From Folioceros fuciformis (lineage: Eukaryota > Anthocerotophyta > Anthocerotopsida > Anthocerotales): a stretch of DNA of 21,478 nucleotides. Shown here piece after piece: positions 1 through 9,572 of this stretch. The first letter of the stretch is position 1. Each line of letters starts with the position of its first letter. The notes under the pieces are model-generated. The model did not search any database, was not told the DNA's origin, and saw nothing but the letters and a program-made list of their open reading frames with translations. Location: NCBI GenBank assembly GCA_049999805.1, contig JBNGIO010005428.1, positions 1 to 21,478 on the forward strand, in the 5' to 3' direction. Made by a program: the position numbers and the translations under genes.

Positions 1-647
1 TATATATGCTGCCAGGTCCCGCATCTTGGAGGAATGCAGTGCCTGCCACTCCGGGATCACAGAGAGCCACAGGAACTGGACGCCTCCTCCCTCCACAAAG
101 CCCCCACCCGTTGCTCTCCACTCTTCTTGTCCAGTCCCGCCGGCCCGCCCTGCTGCGCTTGCGGGACGCCAGGGCCTCCGCGGACTCCGAACACGGACCG
201 GACCGGACCGCCTCCTTGCAGGCTCTCTCGCGCTGCCATTGTTGCTCGCGTCTGTCGGGAGACGAGACGGGGAGCCACGAGGACCGCAGGCACAGGGGCT
301 TGGCCTGGCCCGGCGCCGCCCGGACCGACCGCACCGGCTCTCCACCTGCGCCTGGGAGCTTGCAGCGGGAGGAAGGCCAGGAATCGGTGCCGACGAGGCG
401 CGACAATTGTTAGAAGGCTTGGAAGGGTCGGCAAGGCAGAGCCAAGGAAAGGAAAGGGACGCAAAGGGAAGGAAAGGAAAGGAAAGGAAAGGAAGGAGTG
501 GCAGGGGGAGATAAGCAATTTGATGCGCGATACACACCTTGCGCTGCGGCGTACACTGCCCCTTGCTCTCCATCTCGGCCGCGCTGTGTCCGTGTACCGA
601 CCAGGCATTGCGCAGCCACGTCCGCGGGGTGCTGCACCTGAGGTCGG
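1..647. other. GC-rich upstream region and probable 5'UTR of PDR gene 1
   Basis: No convincing gene is visible here. Several overlapping open frames exist on both strands, but they have low-complexity Pro/Arg/Ser-rich translations typical of GC-rich non-coding sequence and none shows a domain. The stretch should hold the promoter and 5'UTR of the transporter that starts at 648. I see no well-placed TATA box; the TATATAT at 1-7 is too far away and at the window edge. A purine microsatellite lies at 443-495 (separate entry). Confidence 0.6.
443..495. repeat. GGAAA purine microsatellite
   Basis: An almost pure purine tract built of GGAAA units, with four perfect consecutive copies at 471-490 and imperfect units on both sides. 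It lies about 150-200 bp upstream of the probable start codon of the first transporter, so it is in the 5'UTR or proximal promoter. On the minus strand it is a CT-rich tract like those common in plant leaders. Length polymorphism is likely. Confidence 0.85.
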
Positions 648-3600
648 ATGGCCGGGCCTGTGCCGCTCGACGGCGATGTCTTCCGCTCTGGGAGGATGAG
701 CGGCCGTTTTTCCGGGGGCTGGGCCGCCGACCCCGTCTTCTCCCGCTCCTCCACCGGCCGCCGGGAGGTGGACGATGAGGAGNNNNNNNNNNNNNNNNNN
801 NNNNNNNNNNNNNNNNNNNNNNNNNNNNNNNNNNNNNNNNNNNNNNNNNNNNNNNNNNNNNNNNNNNNNNNNNNNNNNNNNNGCTGCTGCAGGTCACGGA
901 GGAGGACAATGAGCGCTTCCTCAAGAATGTGCGGGAGAGGGTGGACTTGTGGGTTCCTCCACCTCCCTTCTAATTCCCCTTCTTTTTTTCTTTCTTTTTT
1001 CTTCTCTTTGAAAGATTCACGCAACCTGGAGTGGTCCAGGACTCTTGCTCACTCGTATAGCTCTCATGTGTGTGCTCTCCCTTCTCCCAGGGTCGGCATC
1101 GAGCTGCCAACCATCGAGGTGCGGTACGAGAACTTGAATGTGGAGGCCGAAGTTTACGTGGGGGAGCGGGCGCTGCCCACCCTCCTTAACTACATGGTCA
1201 ACGTCGTCGAGGTACCAATCTCCTTCACTTCCTGCTCCCGGCCCTCGCTACCACACTCTGCCTAGCTGCCACAGTGCCCGTGACGTGAAGCTGACGGAAT
1301 CGATTCTCCCTTGCTGCTGCTGCTGCTGCCGCTGCAGGATGTGCTGGGGATGGTGGGCTTGTCGACCGCCAAGAAGCGAACTCTGCACATTTTGCAGGAG
1401 GTTACCGGGGTTATCAAGCCAGCCAGGTATCTCGTCTTGCACTCTGCCTCCTCTCCTCTCCGCTGCCGATGCCGATGCCGATGCCGATGCCGCTGTGCCA
1501 TCCGTCCATTTCCTGAGTCTGCTCCACCTGACTGCAGGATGACGTTGCTTCTGGGGCCTCCTAACGCCGGGAAAACCACCTTCCTCAAGGCTCTCTCCGG
1601 GAAGCTAGATGACGACCTTAAGGTATCTTGCAACGCAACGCTGCAAGGAATTGCAATGATTGTCATGCTCCGCACCCTGCCCCCTTGGTCTTAACCCGCT
1701 TCCCTTCCCCTCCCCTCCACTCCCTTGCTTGCAGATGGACGGGGTGGTGACATACAACGGTCACCAGTTGAACGAATTCGTCCCGCAGCGAACGTCTGCC
1801 TACATCAGTCAACATGATTTGCAGATAGGGGAGATGACCGTCAGAGAGACTCTGGATTTCTACGGCCGATGTCAAGGCGTTGGCTCCAGATACGGTACCC
1901 GACAACACGCCCCCTCGCGCGCTCTCTCTCGCGCCAACTTGGTTTGGAANNNNNNNNNNNNNNNNNNNNNNNNNNNNNNNNNNNNNNNNNNNNNNNNNNN
2001 NNNNNNNNNNNNNNNNNNNNNNNNNNNNNNNNNNNNNNNNNNNNNNNNNTGCACCCATGCCGCCTTTCTTTGCAGACTTGCTCGTCGAGCTTTCCAGACG
2101 AGAGAAAGAGAAAGGCATCAAGCCGGATGCCACCGTGGACGCCTTTATGAAGGTGCACACTGCTGCTTGCCAAGGCCTTGTTCCAGCTCCTGTGCCGCCT
2201 CTCCAGTCTGGACCCCCCTGACGTTTCTCTTCTCTGCCTTGTGCCTTGCTTAATCAGGCCGCAGCCGTACAAGGTCTGGAAACCAGTGTCGTCACGGACT
2301 ACATTCTCAAGGTACACCACCATGCCGCCACGCTTCTTGTTCCCTTGTCGTCTTGTAATTTGGCTACGGCCTCACACTTACATGCATCGTGGCATAGATT
2401 CTGGGGCTTGATATCTGTGCGGATACGCTAGTCGGAGATGAGATGAGAAGGGGAATCTCAGGGGGCCAGCGAAAACGTGTTACCACTGGTTGTTACCACT
2501 TGCTTGCTCCTTTCCACCTTTTCTCCTTATCTTGCAGCTCCTACTTCGGCCTTGTACTGAAACCTTCCATGTTTTTTTCTTCTATTTAAATTATTACAGG
2601 GGAAATGACGGTAGGCCCTGCTAGGGCTATGTTTATGGACGAGATCTCAACTGGGCTCGACAGTTCCACCACTTACCAGATCGTCAAGTGCCTGCGCCAA
2701 TTCGTGCACTTTTACAATGGAACCATGGTGGTGTCTCTGCTTCAACCTGCTCCAGAGACCTTTGAGCTGTTCGATGATCTCATACTCCTGTCTGAGGGAT
2801 ATATCGTCTACCACGGACCCTGTGATTTGGTACTCGGCTTCTTCGAGGCAACAGGTTTTAAGTGTCCGGACAGGAAGGGAGTTGCGGACTTCCTGCAGGA
2901 GGTGATAAATCCTCCTCCGCATTCTTTCCCCTCATTTCGTGTATGGCGAGAAATGCAACCCTGATCATGGACACCGCACCATTCTCTTCCCTCACAATTA
3001 TGCTTTCCCTTGCATACAGGTCACGTCCAGGAAAGATCAACAGCAGTACTGGGCTGACAAGAGCAAACCCTATGCCTACGTGTCCGTGAAAGAGTTCGCA
3101 GCTGCTTTCAGGAAGTACCACATCGGGCAGAGGTTGCAAGAGGACATGGATGTTCCCTATGACAAAACCACAAGCCACCCGGCTGCTTTGGTCAAGCAGA
3201 AATATGCCCTCAACAATTGGGACCTGTTCAAGGCATGCTTTGACAGGGAGGTGCTTCTGGTGAAGCGCAATTCCTTCATATACGTCTTCAAGACAGTCCA
3301 GGTAGGCAACTCCTCCTCATCCATTTAGTGGCATTTTACGTAGGTCCTCATCCATATTGCATCCCTGATATTGCTGTTGGCAATCCGGTTGGGGCAGATA
3401 TCTATTGTGGCCGCTGTTACTGTCACTGTTTTCCTGCGGACCGAGATGCATCACAGGAATGTAGATGATGGAAACCTTTACATGGGGGCTCTGTTTTTCG
3501 GCCTGATAAACGTCATGTTTAATGGCTTTGCGGAACTATCAATGACTATTGTAAGGCTACCTGTCTTCTTCAAGCAAAGAGACTTGTACCTTTATCCCGC

Positions 3601-6600
3601 TTGGGCTTTTGGGTTGCCTGCCTTCCTTCTGAAGGTTCCCCTCTCAGCTTTCGAGTCCACCATTTGGATCATTCTAACCTATTACACCATCGGATATGCT
3701 CCTGAAGCAACAAGGTATGCTGCCGTCCAACTTTCTCAACTTCCCTTACACGTCCGTCAAGACGCTGCTCTCTGACCATTTTCATCTCCGGCATGCATGT
3801 GTCGTGGTGCATCCGCAGGTTCTTCCGCCAATGGTTCTTATTTTTCTGGGTTCATCAAATGTCACTAGGACTTTTCCGATTTATTGCTGCCATGGGTCGT
3901 ACCATGATCATTGCAAACACTTGGGGCTCGTTTGCACTCCTTGTCATTTTTGTCCTCGGTGGTTTCATCGTATCCAGAGGTAGGGAGAGAGTGGGTTTGA
4001 TGTCTTATTTTGGTTCTCTACTCCTTGAGCTGATTTGTAGAGGACATGCAGTAACCTGACGTGTATTGTGTGTCTACAGAAAACATCCATCCATGGTGGA
4101 TCTGGGGATATTGGATCTCTCCTCTTACTTACGGCCAAAATGCCGTGGCTGTGAACGAGTTTCTTGCACCACGCTGGCAGACGGTAAGGCATGAACTCTT
4201 GTGTCCCGACTTCGCTTCTCCTCTCGGGTAGTGTTTCTTGGACCCATGTACTCACCTCACCTAGTCCGCCCTTCTCAATTGCAGCCGTACAATGGATCGG
4301 TTACAGTTGGCAGACAAGTCCTCGAGGGCCGTGGTATCTTTGCAGAAAGTAGTTGGTATTGGAAGGGAGTCTGGTCTCTTATCGGTTTTATGGTTTTCTT
4401 CAACGTCTTGTTCATTTGGGCACTCACTTACTTGAACCGTAAGTAACACCGCTTGTTCACATGTCGAAAATGTGCGCTACTTCTGTTGCCTTGTACTTAT
4501 CTTTGATCCATCTGTGGTTGATACATTGATACACAGCCCTGGGGAAGCCTCAAGCAATCATCTCCGAAGAAGTTCTTGAGGAGAAACGAGCAAACCTGAC
4601 TGGCGGCGAGTTGCCCACCACTGAAATCCCAGAGCACAGGATATCGCTATCTGAACATGTGAATGGTTAGTGAAGTGTCTCTTTTTGAGGTGGTGATGGC
4701 GGTGCTAGGTCGTGATGCTGTGTTACTCAGTTCTTGGGTTCCATGGCACAGGAAATGATGCTTCCACCAGGCGGTCTAGCGTGTCAACTGCCGCCTCTGA
4801 CCGCTTAGATGCAATTGCCGAGGCAACGGGCTTAGCAAGCAAGAGGGGAATGGTTTTGCCTTTCCAACCACTTGCAATAGCTTTCCATAAGCTGAGCTAT
4901 TTTGTGGACATGCCTTCGGTAAGTCACGTGGTTGGTTTGGCCGCTCAGCTTTGTTTGCTCAAATGAGCTCAAATGCTTATGCTTGTGACTATGCTGAACG
5001 TGATTGGACTCCAGGAAATGAAACAACAAGGCGTCACTGAAGACAGGCTTCAGCTGTTGCATGAAGTTAGTGGTGCCTTCAGGCCCGGTGTGCTTACCGC
5101 ACTGGTGGGTGTTAGTGGAGCTGGAAAAACTACTTTGATGGACGTTCTGGCCGGACGGAAAACTGGAGGTTATATTGAGGGAGATATAAGTATTTCTGGC
5201 TACCCGAAAAACCAGGAGACGTTTGCCCGTATTGCAGGGTACTGTGAGCAGAACGACATTCATTCGCCCTTTGTCACTGTCTACGAGTCTCTCGTATATT
5301 CAGCCTGGCTCCGACTTTCGAAGGATGTCAATCGGAAGACTCGGCTGGTGAGTTAGCTGGACATCACGTCTAAGGGTGTTAGTTTTCTACGATTCTTCTT
5401 CCATGCGTGTCATTACATGCGATTCCAATGATGGCGTCTGTTTTGCAGTCATTTGTAGAGGAAGTGATGGATCTGGTTGAACTTGGTCCCTTGAGAAATG
5501 CTCTTGTGGGTATACCGGGGGTTACAGGACTCTCGACCGAGCAAAGAAAGCGGCTGACGATTGCTGTAGAGCTCGTTGCAAATCCGTCCATTATATTCAT
5601 GGACGAGCCAACTTCTGGGCTGGATGCTCGTGCCGCAGCTATTGTTATGAGGACAGTTCGTAACACTGTTGACACAGGTCGTACGGTTGTGTGTACCATA
5701 CATCAACCCAGCATCGACATCTTCGAATCGTTTGATGAGGTACATAGTCTTGACCTGTTTTGTTTGTACAACTTGAACTAAGCTGTGGTTTTCATGCATT
5801 TCATCTTACAATCCTGATGCGTTTGTTTTTACTTCATGCAGCTGTTGCTGATGAAAAGAGGAGGGCAAGTGGTGTATGCTGGTCCACTGGGGAAACACTC
5901 TCGCAGGCTTGTGGAGTATCTTCAGGTTTGGCCTACTCTTCAGTGGATCTGGATCCCTAATCTGCTTGCCGATTATGGAATGGGCTTGGTCCATCTCCTT
6001 ACAATTCCATTCTCTAAGTTTCCATCCTCTTAATTGCAGAGCGTTGAAGGAGTTCCGAATATTAAGCCTGGCTACAATCCAGCTACTTGGATGTTGGAAG
6101 TCACGTCAACATCTCAGGAAATTCGCCTCGGAGTTGATTTTGCACAGGTGTTCAAGGAATCTCAAGTCTATCAGTAAGTTTCCGCGTTTCTTTACCTCCT
6201 GACGAGTGACGTTAGTTCCAAGTGCGAGAGAAAATGGATTGTTGTACTTGCTAACGTGTCTCTCGTTTGCAGACGTAATGAGGCGCTTATCAAGGAACTG
6301 AGCTCACCACCACCCGATTCGAAGGACCTGTATTTCCCTACCAAATACTCACAGACATTCATCACCCAATGTCAAGCTTGCTTGTGGAAGCAGCACAAGT
6401 CGTACTGGCGAAATCCACATTACAATGTCATCAGAATCTTCTTTACGGTAGTGTGCGCGCTACTGTTTGGCAGCATTTTCTGGGATCTTGGACAGAAACG
6501 GTAAATGTCTTCCATTTCAAGCTTTTGATTTTACACAAGTAATCGTTTGTTTTCTGATGGTTGATCTTTGTTGGTGCGCATTTTTGCTCCAGTGATAGTG

Positions 6601-7582
6601 CTCAAGAAGTCGCCAATATCATGGGCGCCATGTATGCTGCTGTTTTCTTTATTGGGGTTAACAATGCCAACACGGTACAGCCGATTGTGGGAGTTGAGAG
6701 AACTGTGTTTTACCGAGAACGAGCAGCTGGAATGTACTCCGCACTGCCTTACGCTTTTGGTCAGGTAAGAGGTTCACGGCATGAGTGACGATGGGTCCGT
6801 TTTCCACCCTCTTGTGCTATATGTATGTGCGGCGCTTAACATTTGGGCTGTCGGGGTTTTGCAATATGTAACTGATATTATTTGTGAACTTTTATGATGC
6901 CTGCAGGTGGTCATTGAACTCCCGTATGTGTTAGTGCAAACTCTTCTCTACTCTCTCATAGTGTACGCGATGATCAACTTCGAGTGGACTGCAGCCAAGT
7001 TTTTGTGGTTTGTGTTCTTTATGTATGGCACTCTTCTGTACATGACAATGTATGGGATGATGACGGTGTCTTTCACTCCCAACCATCAAATTGCTGCCAT
7101 ATCATCAGCAGCATTCTATATGTTTTGGAACCTTTTCTCAGGCTTCATAATCACCCGGCCAGTAAGTTTCCAATCACTGAAAGATTTGAGCTTTGTCTGT
7201 TGCCATGGGTTTGAATTTGAGAGTCGAATGCCTCGAGGTGTGCAAAAATGAACACAGGGGGCTGAGCAAAACTTTTACATCTGCTGACATGGATGCTTGG
7301 ACTCTTGTGCAGAACCTGCCTGTATGGTGGAGGTGGTATTATTGGTGCAACCCGATTGCCTGGTCTCTGTATGGAGTGATCACTTCTCAGCTGGGTGACG
7401 TGACCTCGCAATTACGACAGGCAGACAATGTTAGGACATCCGTCAAGAAGTACCTTGAGGATTCCTATGGCTTTCATCATGACTTCCTCGGGTGGGTGGC
7501 CCTGGTACATGTTGGGCTTGTTGTGTTGTTCGGATTCGTCTTCGCCTACAGCATTAAGCATCTCAACTTCCAAAAGCGGTGA
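648..7582 (+). CDS. Full-size PDR-type ABCG transporter, copy 1 (24 exons; gap in exon 1)
   Basis: ATP-driven exporter of the pleiotropic drug resistance (ABCG full-size) family, domain order NBD1-TMD1-NBD2-TMD2. Exons: 648-948 (broken by N 783-882), 1091-1211, 1338-1426, 1538-1622, 1735-1894, 2076-2152, 2258-2311, 2398-2488, 2600-2901, 3020-3301, 3398-3714, 3819-3979, 4080-4183, 4285-4438, 4537-4665, 4752-4918, 5015-5347, 5449-5739, 5842-5925, 6040-6173, 6273-6500, 6593-6764, 6907-7161, 7313-7582. All introns are GT-AG. NBD1 has Walker [10 protein letters not shown] (1554-1580), signature SGGQ (2458-2469) and Walker B AMFMDE (2626-2643). NBD2 has Walker [10 protein letters not shown] (5108-5134), signature LSTEQ (5530-5544), Walker B IIFMDE (5590-5607) and a switch His (5701-5703). 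NBD1 has Gln instead of the switch His and NBD2 a degenerate signature, as is usual in plant PDRs. The start at 648 is preferred over the in-frame ATG at 696 because it gives an N-terminus as long as in copy 2 (45 versus 48 residues before the shared DDEE). No internal stop is seen; about 1485 residues are expected once the gap is filled. The exact substrate is unknown. Confidence 0.93.
783..882. other. Assembly gap of 100 N inside exon 1 of PDR gene 1
   Basis: Exactly 100 N. The coding frame enters as ...VDDEE (codon ending at 782) and resumes at 884 as [13 protein letters not shown], a different frame if the gap were truly 100 bp. By comparison with copy 2, about 64-65 codons are missing, so the run is a placeholder and not a measured length. 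Confidence 0.95.
1312..1337 (+). repeat. TGC/CTG trinucleotide repeat abutting the 3' splice site of intron 2
   Basis: Six perfect TGC units (1312-1329) followed by CGCTGCAG. The AG at 1336-1337 is the acceptor for exon 3, so the triplet repeat stands in for the usual polypyrimidine tract. The frame on the far side (DVLGMVGL...) matches copy 2 (GALERIGL...), which supports the acceptor choice. Confidence 0.85.
1465..1491 (+). repeat. GCCGAT hexanucleotide repeat in intron 3 of PDR gene 1
   Basis: Four perfect GCCGAT units plus GCC, within intron 3 (1427-1537). A minisatellite-like repeat with no sign of coding use. The equivalent intron of copy 2 (10433-10521) lacks it. Confidence 0.9.
1950..2049. 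other. Assembly gap of 100 N inside intron 5 of PDR gene 1
   Basis: A second run of exactly 100 N. It falls between the donor after 1894 and the acceptor at 2074-2075, so no coding sequence need be lost: exon 5 and exon 6 have the same lengths (160 and 77 bp) as in copy 2. Flanking bases are CT-rich and simple, a likely cause of the break. Confidence 0.95.
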
Positions 7583-8100
7583 CGGGAGCGAGACTTCCCG
7601 TCAGCCGAATAGAATTTTCCCAGGCTGCTGCAACCATAGTAGGTTCTCAGGCAATGACCTCGCCTCTGTGGAGGATTGGGAGAGTTTGAAAGGGGCCCTG
7701 CGCACGGAACTTTAGTTCTTGGCAACTTGAGCAGTTTGCCCTCGACACAGAGAGATCTTCCCGGCTGTCATTGGTGCGTGACAACCAGCCGGCTTTGTAA
7801 TAGTTCCCTTCTGTATTTTTGAAACCTCGTAGCACGAGGTTGTTCTCTATCCTGGAGCAAATTATTATTCGATGATATTGCGCAGAATTGTGGACAATGT
7901 TATTCAAATTTGTTTACATCGGTGTATATAGTACCTTTTACGCCTCAGGCAGGTTGAAGGCTTCTTTTCGGTGTAAGGCTTCTTGCTTGTTGACAGAAAA
8001 TACCGTTCAATACCTCGTATTATTTGGTGTAAAGCTCAATGTTTCTGCAGAAATAGCATTCACTCCTTCGACTTGGTGTAAAGCATAAATGATACAGCCG
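7583..8100 (+). other. 3'UTR and downstream region of PDR gene 1, with decayed direct repeats
   Basis: No gene seen. Sequence becomes AT-richer after the stop codon at 7580-7582. No AATAAA hexamer is present; the nearest variant is ATAAAT at about 8086-8091. The motif GGTGTAA(A/G)GC recurs at 7970, 8026 and 8075, with a related GGTTGAAGGCTTCTT at 7952, giving imperfect direct repeats with a period of about 49-56 bp. Transcript end cannot be set from sequence alone. Confidence 0.55.
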
Positions 8101-8659
8101 AATCTCGGCAGACATTTCGGTTATCCTGTATGTTGAAAAAGGATAGACATTATGGTGGCCAGGCGTCTGGGGCGCACGGGCCGTGGACTCACGATCCAAT
8201 TAGGTGAATCCATGCATGCCGTTCGTTCCTTGGGAACTGTGTAAACGCCTGCAAACCTTGTTTAGGTTGTGCGGGATTCCAGCGAATGAATGACCGTGGC
8301 CGTGGCTGTTGTGGTGCTCCAGACGGTAGGAAAGCTAGGTTGTGGCCGACTGCGCAGGTGGTTTGCTTTAAGCACATGTTAGCGGAGGCTGGAGTGAAGG
8401 TTTGCCAAGAAGCGAAGAACATTTGGTGTCTGGAGGGATGGCTTTCTCCTTACTGGCAAAGGCGCCTTTCATTTGCATCAATCTTTCCGTGGTGGAGTAA
8501 TCGGGTGCGGCGTCAAGTCCCGTGACCTACCTACTCCGCGTGGCAACAACGATGCGGCGTTGTGTCTCTTCTGAGATCAACTCCGCCTGGGCCTCGCCTG
8601 GCGGAAGGGAAGGGAAGGGTAGGACTTGGAAGTTGAAGGTAAGATGTATTTAGCGAACA

Positions 8660-8683
8660 GGAGCAGGAGCAGAAGCAGAAGCA
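8660..8683 (+). repeat. GRAGCA hexanucleotide repeat
   Basis: Four tandem units (GGAGCA twice, then GAAGCA twice) followed by a diverging GGAGGC. It lies in intergenic DNA about 0.9 kb upstream of the second transporter. Translated it would give a short Ser/Arg run, but no supporting open reading frame with real homology is visible. Confidence 0.8.
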
Positions 8684-8987
8684 GGAGGCGCAGAGGTGAG
8701 GGCCAAGGGTGTTACGGGGCATGCCGCCTACCACGTCCACCTCTCCACGGACGCAGGCGCAGGGACTGCAGGCGCCGGCAACCTTTCAAGGTTGTGGAAG
8801 GTGTGTAGGTGAGAGAACGATTGCGCGGTGGTGAGGCAGACGGGCGCGCAATTATAACGGACACGAGTGTATGAGTTGATAACAACGTGATGTGCCTCGT
8901 TACCTGGTGGGGAATCAAGGTAACTTAAGTCACGCACTGCTGTGCCGCGCCCCGCCATCTTTTAATTTGCATCACATCCCAGGACTT

Positions 8988-9028
8988 ATCATCACTGGCA
9001 CTGGCCAGCGGCCAGTGCCCGGGATGAT
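8988..9028. repeat. Strong imperfect inverted repeat (hairpin), intergenic
   Basis: Arms are ATCATC (8988-8993) and GGCACTGGCC (8997-9006), pairing with GGCCAGTGCC (9010-9019) and GATGAT (9023-9028). The stem therefore has 10 perfect GC-rich pairs closed by a 3-nt AGC loop, a 3x3 internal loop, then 6 more perfect pairs. It lies about 545 bp upstream of the second transporter's start codon. Function is unknown; it could be a small-RNA precursor fragment, a transcription-factor dyad or chance. Confidence 0.8.
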
Positions 9029-9572
9029 GCGTCTTTGTCTTTGTAACTGACAAAGGGGGCGGGGTGGAAAGAAAAGTGAAGCATAGCATAGCATACACGC
9101 AAGTGAGAAAGTGTGGTAAGTCGGTTTAACTAACAGTACCAAGGGCAAGTCCAGTAAATGTGCGAGGCCGTCGGCCTTCTCAGTGTGCTGTAGCCTGCCC
9201 CTTGCAAGAGCGAGGTGTGAAAGCGATGTCCGCAGGCCTCCCACTTCTCCCCCGTCGCGGCATTCCGCTTGGACGGGCGCCAAACGCACCAACTGCACCT
9301 GCCTAACGGCGGACCTGACCTGAGAGCCGTGTGACGGTCTCGCATGCGCGGCACCTCACAGCCGCAGCCGCAGCCCGGATGTGGAGCGGGGGGTAGGCTC
9401 TGAGGCTGCGCTGCGTTTGCGTCAATTACTCACCCGCATGCATCGGTGCCTTGATTCTTCTATACTGCAGCGTCCTCCGTTCCGAGAGCCCGCCGCAGGC
9501 CTGGAGCGTGGAGCCTGGAGGAGGACGAGAGTCGCGACTTGAATTGTAGCCGGATAGCTGGCCGCAGCGGCC

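Larger units (their letters stand above)
8101..9572. other. Intergenic region and promoter side of PDR gene 2
   Basis: No recognisable gene. Short open frames exist (for example 8286-8525 +) but show no domain or paralogue. It contains a GRAGCA hexamer repeat (8660-8683), a strong hairpin (8988-9028), a GCATA pentamer repeat (9081-9095) and GC-rich leader-like sequence towards 9572. The proximal promoter and 5'UTR of the second transporter must lie here; a weak TATA-like CTATACT sits near 9459, about 110 bp before the start codon. Confidence 0.6.

Noticed and set aside
6-699. Overlapping long open frames on both strands at the window start
   Set aside because: GC-rich low-complexity translations with no domain, overlapping in several frames at once and lying directly upstream of a real start codon; best read as 5'UTR/promoter.
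648-948. Copy 1 as a pseudogene lacking most of exon 1
   Set aside because: The missing codons coincide exactly with a 100-N gap; all other exons are intact and in frame.
1248-1675. Minus-strand frames with poly-Gln and His-Arg runs
   Set aside because: They are antisense readings of the CTG and GCCGAT intron microsatellites of the first transporter, bounded by real splice sites on the plus strand.
2605-2643. Missing switch histidine in NBD1 and LSTEQ signature in NBD2 as a novel asymmetry
   Set aside because: Both features occur in both copies and are usual for plant full-size PDR transporters.
8286-8525. 79-codon plus-strand ORF between the transporters
   Set aside because: No recognisable domain, ordinary length for chance in this base composition, no counterpart after the second copy.
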